This document shows, piece after piece, positions 15,462-22,417 of a stretch of 24,280 bases of DNA; within the stretch, counting starts at the first letter, position 1, and every line of letters begins with the position of its first letter. The position numbers and the translations under genes were made by a program. The stretch comes from Candidatus Aerophobetes bacterium Ae_b3b. Its GTDB lineage: Bacteria; Aerophobota; Aerophobia; Aerophobales; AE-B3A. The notes under the pieces are model-generated. The model saw only the letters and a list, made by a program, of their open reading frames with translations. It made no database searches and was not told the DNA's origin. Location: positions 1 to 24,280 of the forward strand of contig NJBP01000032.1 in NCBI GenBank assembly GCA_005223085.1. The letters are read 5' to 3'.

Positions 15462-17384
15462 ATGTCATGGGGATTTGATAGTGAAAAACTGAGTGAGGAG
15501 AAAATAGCTAAACTGAAAGACCTGGCAAAGCTTGCCCGGGGAGACATCCTCAAGATGACCACTCTGGCTAAATCAGGTCATCCTGGAGGATCGATGTCCA
15601 GCATTGACATTTATCTGGTTTTGTACTCCTGTGCCAATCTGGATCCTGCTCATCCTTACTGGGCTGAGCGTGACCGCATCGTAATAAGTCACGGACACAC
15701 TTCTCCCGGAGTTTACGCTGCTTTAGCTGGGGTGGGTTTTTTTGAGGTGGATAGTGTCATTACCAGATTCCGCAAAGCGGGAACTATCTTCGAGGGGCAT
15801 GTCGAGCGAGGAATTCCTGGTGTGGAATGGAGCAGTGGTAATCTAGGTCAGGGCCTTTCTGCTGGCTGTGGATTTGCTTTGGCATCTAAACTGCATCAGC
15901 GAAACTATCAGGTTTTCGTAGTTATGAGTGATGGTGAGCAGGCAAAAGGTCAGGTGGGAGAAGCAAGACGCTTTGCCAAAAAATATAGCTTAAACAATCT
16001 TACGGTAATCATCGACTACAACCGACTCCAACTGAGCGGTCCTCTTGATAAGATTATGCCTCAGAATATTAAAGAAAACTACCTTGCTGACGGATGGGAA
16101 ATTCTCGAAGCGGATGGACACGATTATCAGCAAATTTATCAAGCCATCCGAACGGGGGTAAAAAATACCCAATCTCCGATAGTCATCATGGCCAATACCC
16201 TTATGGGAAAAGGTGTCTCCTTTATGGAGAACAAATTTGAATTTCATGGTATGCCTCTAACCTCCGATGAGTGTGCTACTGCTCTTTCAGAACTTGGCCT
16301 TGAGAACGATATGGAGAGATATCTTCACCTGAGAAATAAAATTCTGGAAGGGAAACCGGAGAAAAAACGGCCACCTGAGAAAATCAAGATAGATAGCGGC
16401 CAGCCCCGTAGCTATGGGCCAGACGAAATAACTGACAACCGCAGTGCATTTGGTCAGGCCCTTAAAGATTTAGGCCAGCTCAATTCCAATCGGCCTGGTA
16501 GAAGTCCTTTAGCTGTGCTGGACTGTGATCTGGTAGGCTCAGTCAAAACCCAAAAATTTGCTCAAGATCATCCGGACCATTTCTTTCAAGCTGGGATTCA
16601 GGAGCATAATACCGCTACGGTGGCGGGTGCTCTCTCCACTCAGGGGATTGTCACTTTCTTTGCTGACTTCGGAGTCTTCGGTGTTGATGAAACCTATAAC
16701 CAGCATCGACTAAACGATCTTAACCAGACCAATCTCAAACTTGTCTGTACTCACAATGGTATTGATGTGGGTCAGGACGGAAAAACCCACCAGTGCATAG
16801 ACTACGTGGGTATAATCAACAATCTCTACGGATACAAAATCATTATTCCTGCCGACCCTAATCAGACCGATCGGGTTATTCGCTACATTGCCAGCCAACC
16901 CGGTAATTTCTTCGTGGGAGTAGGTCGCTCAAAGTTTCGCGTAATTTTAAAAGAAGACGGCAGTCCGTTCTTTGCTGGTGACTATCAATTTCGCTATGGA
17001 AAGGCAGAAGTGATACGAGAGGGAAATCAAGCCGCCATTATCACCACCGGAAGTATGGTCCACCGCGCTGTCCAAGCCTGGGAAACTTTAAAAAAAAGAG
17101 GCTGTCGAGCACGGATAATAAACGTTAGCTGCTTGAGTAACCTAGATGAGAGCACCTTAACCGAAGCTGCTGGAACAGGGATAGTGGTCACTTATGAGGA
17201 CCATAACGTCAAGACTGGACTCGGCAGTTTGGTGGCCAACTTTCTGGCTGAGAATTCCCTCGTCCCACGATTTCGAAAGTTAGGTATAACCAGTTACGGT
17301 GGCTCAGGACTGTCAGAAGATCTTTTCAGGATACAGGGATTAGATATAGAATCCCTGGTAGAAACTGTCCTAGGAGGGAGGTGA
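15462..17384 (+). CDS. tkt: Transketolase (full length)
   Basis: This thiamine-diphosphate enzyme moves two-carbon ketol units in the non-oxidative pentose phosphate pathway. The N-terminal domain shows GHPGG at 39-43, SHGHTSPGVYAAL at 76-88 and the cofactor motif from SDGEQAKGQ (156-164) to the asparagine of DYNRLQLSG. The middle pyrimidine-binding domain begins near residue 325 (DNRSAFGQALKDL) and includes the family glutamate in FQAGIQEHNTATVAGALS. The C-terminal domain (AAIITTGSMVHRAVQA) is complete. All 640 residues are in one chain, whereas many anaerobes split it into two genes. DXS is ruled out by the overall domain order and motifs. The DJ-1-like gene follows four bases after the stop. 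Confidence 0.94.
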   Translation: MSWGFDSEKLSEEKIAKLKDLAKLARGDILKMTTLAKSGHPGGSMSSIDIYLVLYSCANLDPAHPYWAERDRIVISHGHTSPGVYAALAGVGFFEVDSVITRFRKAGTIFEGHVERGIPGVEWSSGNLGQGLSAGCGFALASKLHQRNYQVFVVMSDGEQAKGQVGEARRFAKKYSLNNLTVIIDYNRLQLSGPLDKIMPQNIKENYLADGWEILEADGHDYQQIYQAIRTGVKNTQSPIVIMANTLMGKGVSFMENKFEFHGMPLTSDECATALSELGLENDMERYLHLRNKILEGKPEKKRPPEKIKIDSGQPRSYGPDEITDNRSAFGQALKDLGQLNSNRPGRSPLAVLDCDLVGSVKTQKFAQDHPDHFFQAGIQEHNTATVAGALSTQGIVTFFADFGVFGVDETYNQHRLNDLNQTNLKLVCTHNGIDVGQDGKTHQCIDYVGIINNLYGYKIIIPADPNQTDRVIRYIASQPGNFFVGVGRSKFRVILKEDGSPFFAGDYQFRYGKAEVIREGNQAAIITTGSMVHRAVQAWETLKKRGCRARIINVSCLSNLDESTLTEAAGTGIVVTYEDHNVKTGLGSLVANFLAENSLVPRFRKLGITSYGGSGLSEDLFRIQGLDIESLVETVLGGR

Positions 17385-17388
17385 AAAG

Positions 17389-17922
17389 ATGGCCAAACTT
17401 AAAGAAAAGAAGGCTTTGATGATTATAGCGGAAAGAAACTTTCGCGATGAAGAACTGTTGGAGCCCAAAAAAATACTGGAGGACCGGGAAATAAAAGTTA
17501 CCATTGCCTCCACCTCCTTACAAAATTCCAGGGGTATGTTAGGAGCGACAGTTAAGCCGGACCTATTGCTAAGCAGCGTCAAGGTCCAAGACTATGATGT
17601 AATTATCTTTGTGGGAGGTGGCGGGGCTAGCCAATACTGGAATGATCCGCTGGCTCATTCAATTGCTCAAAAAGCGGTGCAAAAGGACAAAATCCTCGGT
17701 GCTATCTGTATTGCACCGGTAACGCTAGCTAATGCAGGAGTCCTATCGGGGAAAAAGGCCACTGTCTTCTCTTCAGAAATAAGCAAATTAGAGGCCAAAG
17801 GAGCTATTTACACGGGAAAACCGGTTCAAGTGGAAGGAAAGATTATCACTGGAGAGGGCCCACAATCTGCCGAACAATTCGGTGAGGCTATAGTAAAGGT
17901 TCTGGAAAATTTGCCTGAATAA
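17389..17922 (+). CDS. DJ-1/PfpI family protein
   Basis: This 177-residue cytoplasmic protein has the DJ-1/PfpI flavodoxin-like fold. The nucleophile elbow reads GAICIAPVTLANAGVLSGKKAT, with the reactive cysteine at position 107. The VIIFVGGGGAS loop lies before it, and a conserved glutamate is near residue 21-22. Members act as glyoxalases, deglycases, chaperones or proteases. The GAICIAP form is closest to the DJ-1/YajL-like group, but the activity cannot be fixed. GGAGGGAGGTG supports the start, and the gene is tightly coupled to transketolase. Protection from reactive sugar aldehydes would be a sensible role beside a sugar-phosphate enzyme; that is inference. Confidence 0.9.
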   Translation: MAKLKEKKALMIIAERNFRDEELLEPKKILEDREIKVTIASTSLQNSRGMLGATVKPDLLLSSVKVQDYDVIIFVGGGGASQYWNDPLAHSIAQKAVQKDKILGAICIAPVTLANAGVLSGKKATVFSSEISKLEAKGAIYTGKPVQVEGKIITGEGPQSAEQFGEAIVKVLENLPE

Positions 17923-18176
17923 AGAGAGGGCGAGATCGAAAACAAGAAGGGGGATTCAAGAGAGAATATCAACAAAGAGAAAGACTAGCAGCAAGCCACA
18001 AAGGTCCAAAAATTGTGCCGGACAAAAGTTAAACAATGACAGAAGGTGAATTTAATACTAGTTTTCAGACTGAGATAGATATCTTCATATTGTCATAGGG
18101 GTTGTTCATCAGACAATTCAGAAAAATCTGGGTGATATTCAAGAATTCAGCAAAAAAGTAGCTAGGGAGGGAAGAA
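17923..18176 (+). promoter_or_regulatory. Upstream region of the RiPP cassette
   Basis: This 254-base gap separates the housekeeping run from the peptide-maturation genes. No gene or obvious terminator is seen. ATTGTC (18089-18094) and GACAAT (18112-18117) form an inverted repeat with a 17-base spacer, which could be an operator or a weak promoter region (TTGTCA then ACAATT). The strong ribosome site GGGAGGGAAGAA for the PqqD-like gene is at its end. Confidence 0.35.
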
Positions 18177-18470
18177 ATGGGAGTAGCAGAAAAAGATAAA
18201 CCCATAGCCAATCCCTTAATAGTACTTCGCGAGGAGTTTGATGACTGGGCGATCCTTTTTGATCCTGATACTGGGAATGCTGTCGGTCTTAATCCGGTAG
18301 GGGTATTTATATGGAAGCTGCTTGACGGCTCTCACACAGCGGAAGACATTTTAAAAAAGCTGCGAGAGAGCTGTCGGAACGTGCCCGAGGAGGTTGAGGA
18401 TCATCTTCAGGATTTCATTCAGAGTTTAGTCGAACGAGGATTGGCTGGTTATGAAGCTAAAAAGGCCTAA
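18177..18470 (+). CDS. scmD: PqqD/RRE-like peptide chaperone of a SynChlorMet-type RiPP cassette (ScmD-like)
   Basis: This 97-residue protein is PqqD-like, a RiPP recognition element that grips the leader of a precursor peptide and presents it to radical SAM enzymes. The sequence runs VLREEFDDWAILFDPDTGNA, then GLNPVGVFIWKLLDG, then a helical C-terminus (TAEDILKKL, DFIQSLVERGLAGY). That is the winged-helix pattern of PqqD, and its wording matches my memory of ScmD, the PqqD homologue of the SynChlorMet cassette. It is the first gene of the cassette and ends six bases before the first radical SAM/SPASM gene. Its likely ligands are the two short peptides encoded downstream. I am sure of the PqqD class and fairly sure of the Scm subfamily. 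Confidence 0.85.
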   Translation: MGVAEKDKPIANPLIVLREEFDDWAILFDPDTGNAVGLNPVGVFIWKLLDGSHTAEDILKKLRESCRNVPEEVEDHLQDFIQSLVERGLAGYEAKKA

Positions 18471-18476
18471 CTTATT

Positions 18477-19601
18477 ATGAAACTAATGAGTAGCCCACAG
18501 TCCCTGGATTTGGATATCACCAACCGCTGTAATCTACGGTGTAGGTACTGCAGTCATTTCACCAGTGCCGGGGACGTAGGTCAGGATCTCGCCAAAGAAG
18601 AATGGCTCCAGTTTTTCGAGGAGTTGAATCGCTGCACGGTCATGAATCTTTGTATCTCGGGAGGAGAGCCTTTTTACCGCCAGGATCTCCCGGAGCTTAT
18701 GGAAGGGATTGTCAAGAACCGGATGCGATTTACAATACTCAGCAATGGGACCCTGATTACCAATGAGATGGCGGCGTTTTTGGCTTCTACTCATCGTTGC
18801 GACGGGGTACAGGTTTCCATTGATGGTTCCAACCCCGTGACGCACGATGCCTTTAGGGGTGAGGGTAGTTTCTCCCGGGCGATGGAGGGAATTGAGCATT
18901 TGAGGAGACACCGGGTCTCGGTACCGGTACGGGTCACCATTCATCGAGAGAATGTCCATGACCTTGAGGGGGTAGCAAGACTCCTGCTGGAAGATCTTGG
19001 GCTTCCATCATTTTGCACCAACTCCGCCTCTTTTATGGGACTTTGTCGAAGAAATGCAGAAGTCCAGCTTAGCGTTTCCGAGCGCAGCCTGGCCATGGAG
19101 AGCCTTTTGAACCTGAGCAAGAAATACAATGGCCGCATCAGTGCCATGGCTGGTCCTTTGGCTGAGGCGAGAAATTGGTTGATGATGGAACGAGCTCGAC
19201 GTGAAAGAAGGGAAAGCCTTCCCGGGGGAGGTTATCTTACCGGTTGTGGGGGGCCAATGAGCAAAATGGCGGTGCGTGCCGAGGGGGTTGTCGTTCCTTG
19301 CACTCAGCTCAACCATATGGAGCTCGGTCGCATCAATGAGGACGATCTGATAGAAGTCTGGCAGAATCATCCACAGCTTAAGCGCCTGAGGGAGCGGGGC
19401 ACTATTGCCCTGTGTGATTTTGACTTTTGTACGGACTGCGACTACATCCCTTATTGTACTGGTAGCTGTCCGGCACTCGCGTATACGATTTTGGGCAAGG
19501 AAAACCATCCCAGTCCTGATGCCTGTCTGAAAAGGTTCTTGGAGGAGGGGGGAAGACTTCCGGATGAAAGCCTGATGAATTCCTCCGGAAACAGACATTA
19601 G
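18477..19601 (+). CDS. scmE: Radical SAM/SPASM peptide-modifying enzyme (ScmE-like)
   Basis: This 374-residue enzyme is expected to modify a ribosomal peptide by radical chemistry. The SAM-cluster motif CNLRCRYC has its cysteines at 18, 22 and 25. GGEP follows in CISGGEPFYR, and VQVSIDGS is the strand typical of PqqE-like enzymes. The C-terminal SPASM domain, for auxiliary iron-sulfur clusters, carries cysteines in LTGCGG, VVPCTQL, FCTDCDYIPYCTGSCPALAY and PDACLKRF. The overall wording fits ScmE, one of the two PqqE-like proteins known in SynChlorMet cassettes. The modification is not known for the family. It has only a weak ribosome site, so coupling with the PqqD-like gene six bases upstream is likely. 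Confidence 0.87.
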   Translation: MKLMSSPQSLDLDITNRCNLRCRYCSHFTSAGDVGQDLAKEEWLQFFEELNRCTVMNLCISGGEPFYRQDLPELMEGIVKNRMRFTILSNGTLITNEMAAFLASTHRCDGVQVSIDGSNPVTHDAFRGEGSFSRAMEGIEHLRRHRVSVPVRVTIHRENVHDLEGVARLLLEDLGLPSFCTNSASFMGLCRRNAEVQLSVSERSLAMESLLNLSKKYNGRISAMAGPLAEARNWLMMERARRERRESLPGGGYLTGCGGPMSKMAVRAEGVVVPCTQLNHMELGRINEDDLIEVWQNHPQLKRLRERGTIALCDFDFCTDCDYIPYCTGSCPALAYTILGKENHPSPDACLKRFLEEGGRLPDESLMNSSGNRH

Positions 19602-19610
19602 TACTGAGAG

Positions 19611-20747
19611 ATGGTCAAGCAAATGGCCGAAAAAAAGGAAGATCGTAGATTTTCTCTCAATCAAATTTATTTTTACCTGACCGAGGGGTGTAACCTCCGC
19701 TGTCGTCATTGCTGGATTGCCCCCAAATACCAGAGTGAAAACAACTCTTATCCTTCCCTTTCTTCGGAGCTCTTTCGAGCAATAATCAAGCAGGCCAAGC
19801 CTTTGGGACTTTCTGGGGTCAAGTTAACCGGGGGGGAGCCGCTCTTGCATCCTCAGATCCACGAAATCCTGGAGGAGATTCGAGTCCATGATCTCCGGCT
19901 CACCGTAGAGACTAATGGTGTTCTGTGTACGGAAGGTCTGGCCCAGAAGATGGCTGCGTGTAAGAATCCTTTTGTCGCAGTGAGTTTGGATGCAGCCGAT
20001 GCGGAAACCCACGAGTGGGTAAGGGGAGTTTCGGGCTCTTTTGAGGCGGCCAAGGAGGGCCTTCGGAATCTGGTAGAGGCGGATCTTAGGCCTCAAGTCA
20101 TTATGACGATTATGCCTGGCAACAAAGACCAGATGGAGGCGGTGGTGCATCTGGCTGAATTGCTGGGTTGTGGTTCGGTCAAGTTCAACATTCTCCAGCC
20201 CATCGCCAGGGGTGAAAAGATGCATGAGGAAGGCCAGACCCTCGGTATTGAAGAGCTGGTGGAAGTGGGAGAGTGGGTAGAAAACGTTCTTTCTTCCTCA
20301 ACCAACCTGCGGCTTTACTACTCCCATCCGCTTGCTTTCCGCCCCCTTTCTAGGATGTTTGGCGATAAGGGGGATGGATGTGGGGTTTGCGGGATTCTCG
20401 GCATTCTGGGGGTTCTGGCAGATGGTTCCTATGCCCTCTGCGGTATTGGGGAGACGGTACCGGAGCTGATTTTGGGGCATGCAGCGAAGGATGACCTGGA
20501 GGACGTCTGGGACCGCGCTCCGGTTCTTCAGGAGCTGCGTGAGGGACTTCCCCAGCGTCTCGAAGGGATCTGCGGGCAATGTCTCATGCAGAGTCGTTGC
20601 CTGGGAAACTGCATTGCCGAGAATTACTACCGGAGTCAGAGTCTCTGGGCGCCCTTCTGGTTCTGCGAGGAAACCCACAAGCGAGGACTATTTCCGGGGT
20701 CACGATTAGCCCTGCAAAGATCGAGGAGCGGCATCGCGAGCCAATGA
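19611..20747 (+). CDS. scmF: Radical SAM/SPASM peptide-modifying enzyme (ScmF-like)
   Basis: This is the second radical SAM/SPASM enzyme of the cassette, with 378 residues. The motif CNLRCRHCW has its cysteines at 27, 31 and 34, followed by LTGGEPLLHP and VAVSLDAAD. The SPASM region has cysteines in DGCGVCGILG, ALCGIGE, GICGQCLMQSRCLGNC and FWFCEETHKRG. The start phrase FSLNQIYFYLTEGCNLRCRHC resembles ScmF. The two enzymes clearly differ, so they probably carry out two different modifications or act on different residues. An in-frame ATG at 19623 is an alternative start. The stop overlaps the ATG of a small ORF (ATGA). The two peptide genes lie directly downstream. Confidence 0.87.
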   Translation: MVKQMAEKKEDRRFSLNQIYFYLTEGCNLRCRHCWIAPKYQSENNSYPSLSSELFRAIIKQAKPLGLSGVKLTGGEPLLHPQIHEILEEIRVHDLRLTVETNGVLCTEGLAQKMAACKNPFVAVSLDAADAETHEWVRGVSGSFEAAKEGLRNLVEADLRPQVIMTIMPGNKDQMEAVVHLAELLGCGSVKFNILQPIARGEKMHEEGQTLGIEELVEVGEWVENVLSSSTNLRLYYSHPLAFRPLSRMFGDKGDGCGVCGILGILGVLADGSYALCGIGETVPELILGHAAKDDLEDVWDRAPVLQELREGLPQRLEGICGQCLMQSRCLGNCIAENYYRSQSLWAPFWFCEETHKRGLFPGSRLALQRSRSGIASQ

Positions 20748-20899
20748 GGAGATCTAGTACGTTTATAAAAGCTTATGAGCAAGAGCCCGTTTGGTCCGGA
20801 AAGAGGCGGCCCGGAGAGTATCCTAAAAATTCGCTCTGGTGGACCGGGGCGGGACTCTCAGCGCTATGTCTATATTGCGAGAGACCCCAGGTCCCTTAG
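20744..20899 (+). CDS. Small ORF coupled to the ScmF-like gene (51 codons, uncertain)
   Basis: A 51-residue frame starts at an ATG overlapping the ScmF-like stop (ATGA), the same coupling used by other gene pairs in this window. Its C-terminal third is encoded by the first part of the duplicated leader. The translation is rich in W, R and P and has two cysteines (LSALCLYCERPQVP), with no recognised domain. A competing frame at 20775-20918 (47 codons, MSKSPFGPERGG...) covers the same DNA. The differences between the two repeat copies are too few to show which frame, if any, is selected. It could be an extra peptide, a translated leader or just open sequence. Confidence 0.25.
   Translation: MRRSSTFIKAYEQEPVWSGKRRPGEYPKNSLWWTGAGLSALCLYCERPQVP
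20841..20894 (+). other. Conserved leader stem-loop of precursor gene A
   Basis: GGACC (20841-20845) pairs with GGTCC (20890-20894), GGGG (20846-20849) with CCCC (20885-20888), and CTCTC (20855-20859) with GAGAG (20879-20883), with small bulges. None of the six differences between repeat copies falls in a paired base. No T-tract follows. It may control translation or stability of the small peptide message. Confidence 0.5.
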
Positions 20900-20954
20900 G
20901 ATTCAAGCAAATAATTAGCTCATAAAGGAGGTCATCATGGGAAAGAATGCGAAG
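20841..20954 (+). repeat. 114-bp direct repeat, copy 1: leader plus start of precursor gene A
   Basis: This segment matches 21128-21241 at 108 of 114 positions without gaps. The differences are at 20864, 20878, 20897, 20916, 20919 and 20951. It covers the stem-loop leader, the AAAGGAGG ribosome site and the first six codons of the peptide gene. The spacing of 287 bases between copies points to a tandem duplication of a leader-plus-precursor unit. Confidence 0.95.
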
Positions 20955-21089
20955 AACAAGGCAATCATGGAATATGACAGGCCTCGGCTTATCGAGCTGC
21001 GGCCCTCTGTACCTGCGTGGGGCTGTCAAGCGGGAGGTCCGGTGGGTTGCGACAATGGTTCGTTGCCCTATCCGAACCAGTTTGCATAG
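20937..21089 (+). CDS. Putative RiPP precursor peptide A (50 aa)
   Basis: This 50-codon gene has an ideal AAAGGAGG site five bases before the ATG. The leader starts MGKNAKNKAIME and has YDRPRLIEL at 13-21, fitting the YxxPxLxxL pattern that recognition-element proteins bind in lasso and related leaders. The C-terminal part has C30, a GG at 33-34, C38 and then DNGSLP, ending YPNQFA. Peptide B shares the same first six residues, the Y-x-R-P-x-L-x-E-L motif and the GG ... C ... NGSLP block. It sits between two radical SAM/SPASM genes and an HPrK-like gene, where a substrate is expected. Likely modified residues are the cysteines, the asparagine or the serine, but the product is unknown. A true gene is likely; its role is inference. 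Confidence 0.8.
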   Translation: MGKNAKNKAIMEYDRPRLIELRPSVPAWGCQAGGPVGCDNGSLPYPNQFA

Positions 21090-21127
21090 AGACCGTTGGG
21101 TTCTGGGACCGGCCCGCAGCAATCTTA

Positions 21128-21181
21128 GGACCGGGGCGGGACTCTCAGCGTTATGTCTATATTGGGAGAGACCCCAGGTCC
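21128..21181 (+). other. Conserved leader stem-loop of precursor gene B
   Basis: The same pairing as in the first copy is kept: GGACC with GGTCC, GGGG with CCCC and CTCTC with GAGAG. The two base changes inside this stretch that fall between the arms are in the loop. Keeping the stem while the loop drifts hints at selection, though the sample is very small. Confidence 0.5.
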
Positions 21182-21241
21182 CTCAGGATTCAAGCAAATA
21201 ATCAGGTCATAAAGGAGGTCATCATGGGAAAGAATGCCAAG
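21128..21241 (+). repeat. 114-bp direct repeat, copy 2: leader plus start of precursor gene B
   Basis: This is the partner of 20841-20954, with six substitutions and no gaps. After it the two units diverge quickly, except for shared codons for the leader motif and the NGSLP block. Confidence 0.95.
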
Positions 21242-21352
21242 GAGGAAAAGCCGGTCTATGAGAGGCCGAAACTAGTGGAACTGGACACACCAAGCGCTTC
21301 CGGGGGCCTAGCATGTGTTAATAATGGGTCCCTTCCCAATCATATACCTTAA
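21224..21352 (+). CDS. Putative RiPP precursor peptide B (42 aa)
   Basis: This 42-codon paralogue of peptide A has the same AAAGGAGG site and spacing. The leader begins MGKNAKEEKP and has YERPKLVEL at residues 12-20. This is followed by a short linker (DTPSAS), GG at 27-28, then C31, VNNGSLP and NHIP. Compared with A it has lost the first cysteine and eight residues, but the recognition motif and the C ... NGSLP core survive. Conserved leader plus partly varied core is the normal pattern for duplicated RiPP substrates. A double-glycine cut would leave a 14-residue core, but that site is only a guess. It is too short for usual gene callers and is normally missed. Confidence 0.8.
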   Translation: MGKNAKEEKPVYERPKLVELDTPSASGGLACVNNGSLPNHIP

Positions 21353-21510
21353 CCTAGTGTGGCGCGGAGACCACCTAGGTCCCGAGGTTGTGTTGAGGGG
21401 TGTCCGGGGGGGTACTGCGGCCGGTGGTAGGTCTGCGGTGATGAGTGATGAATATCTGTCGGGGAATTGAGTCCGGTGGGGACGGTGGAAATTTAGGGTC
21501 AACGGGTACT

Positions 21511-22416
21511 ATGGGCAAGATCGTGTATTCGCTGGTGCTGGGCGACGGGAGTAGCTGGTGCCTGGTGGGCACGCCAGATTCGAGACCATGGGTGGAAAAG
21601 TTCGCCTCGATCATGAAGCTCGCTCCTGATGAAGGTGATCGGGATAGCGAACAGCCGAGAAAGCTCGTTTTCGTGAGACATTCAGGACAAGCTGGGTATG
21701 CGGAGCCGACGGATCTCTTCAGCCCGAGACCCGAGGAGGAGCTGCCGCAGAGTGGATGGGAGAGTCGTGATTGGAGGTCACTCCGGTTTTGGCAGCACCC
21801 AGCGGTGCCACACATCATTTGTGAAATCGGGAATGAGGGGAATCATGAGCTGGATATCATAAGGATGTGGACCTCTCTATGTATCCTTTATTTAGGAGTA
21901 CTGGACTCAGGAGGACTTGCCCTGCACGCTGCCCTTGTTGAGCAAGATGGCAAGGGGATCTTACTGGCTGGTCCCGGTGGTTCGGGAAAATCCACTTCAT
22001 GTGGTCGCCTTCCCCGTCCCTGGTGGGTCTGGAGTGATGATCAATCTCTCATTGTTCGTGACAACCAAAAAGGGTACCTGGTTCACCCCACTCCCACCTG
22101 GAGTGATTATCTCTACCGACGATCCGCACAGACGTGGAAGGTTGAGCACCATCTTCCCCTTGAGGCCATATTTTTTATGGAACAGGCCGGATCCGACGAA
22201 CTAGTTCCCATGGGGCAAGGCAAGGCAGCGGTATCCATCAACCATTCCTCCACTGAGGTGTGTCGTCCCATGTGGTGGAATGTCAGTAAGGAGGAGAGAA
22301 AACTTAAGGAGAGGATTTTTGACAATTCCTGCCAACTGGCCCGAGCTATCCCTGCCTATGTCCTTCGTGTCAGCCTTACTGGCCGATTCTGGGAAGAGAT
22401 GGAGAAGGTTCTTTAA
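21511..22416 (+). CDS. scmC: HPrK-like P-loop protein of the cassette (ScmC-like)
   Basis: This protein resembles the HPr-kinase-related proteins found beside PqqD-type genes and fits the conserved protein ScmC of SynChlorMet cassettes. The sequence GGLALHAALVEQDGKGILLA leads into Walker A GPGGSGKST (154-162 from the chosen start) and then WSDDQ, the usual HPrK order of histidine, P-loop and acidic pair. In some lasso peptide clusters such kinases phosphorylate the C-terminal serine of the substrate, so the serine of NGSLP is a possible target here. In-frame GTG/ATG starts at 21445/21448 would add a glycine-rich extension. I prefer 21511 because the conserved part begins YSLVLGDG. The ribosome site is weak for either start. 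Confidence 0.78.
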   Translation: MGKIVYSLVLGDGSSWCLVGTPDSRPWVEKFASIMKLAPDEGDRDSEQPRKLVFVRHSGQAGYAEPTDLFSPRPEEELPQSGWESRDWRSLRFWQHPAVPHIICEIGNEGNHELDIIRMWTSLCILYLGVLDSGGLALHAALVEQDGKGILLAGPGGSGKSTSCGRLPRPWWVWSDDQSLIVRDNQKGYLVHPTPTWSDYLYRRSAQTWKVEHHLPLEAIFFMEQAGSDELVPMGQGKAAVSINHSSTEVCRPMWWNVSKEERKLKERIFDNSCQLARAIPAYVLRVSLTGRFWEEMEKVL

Positions 22417-22417
22417 G

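Noticed and set aside
19008-19709. A 233-codon minus-strand frame opposite the ScmE-like gene
   Set aside because: It lies wholly against two strongly supported radical SAM genes, has no domain motif, and is what a GC-richer coding strand produces by chance.
20841-21241. A CRISPR array
   Set aside because: There are only two copies, each over 100 bases, spanning a ribosome site and a start codon, and no Cas genes are present.
21353-21447. A degenerate third repeat copy (GAGACCACCTAGGTCCCGAGG) after peptide B
   Set aside because: The resemblance to the stem region is short and broken, no third precursor frame follows, and GC-rich sequence makes such matches easy.
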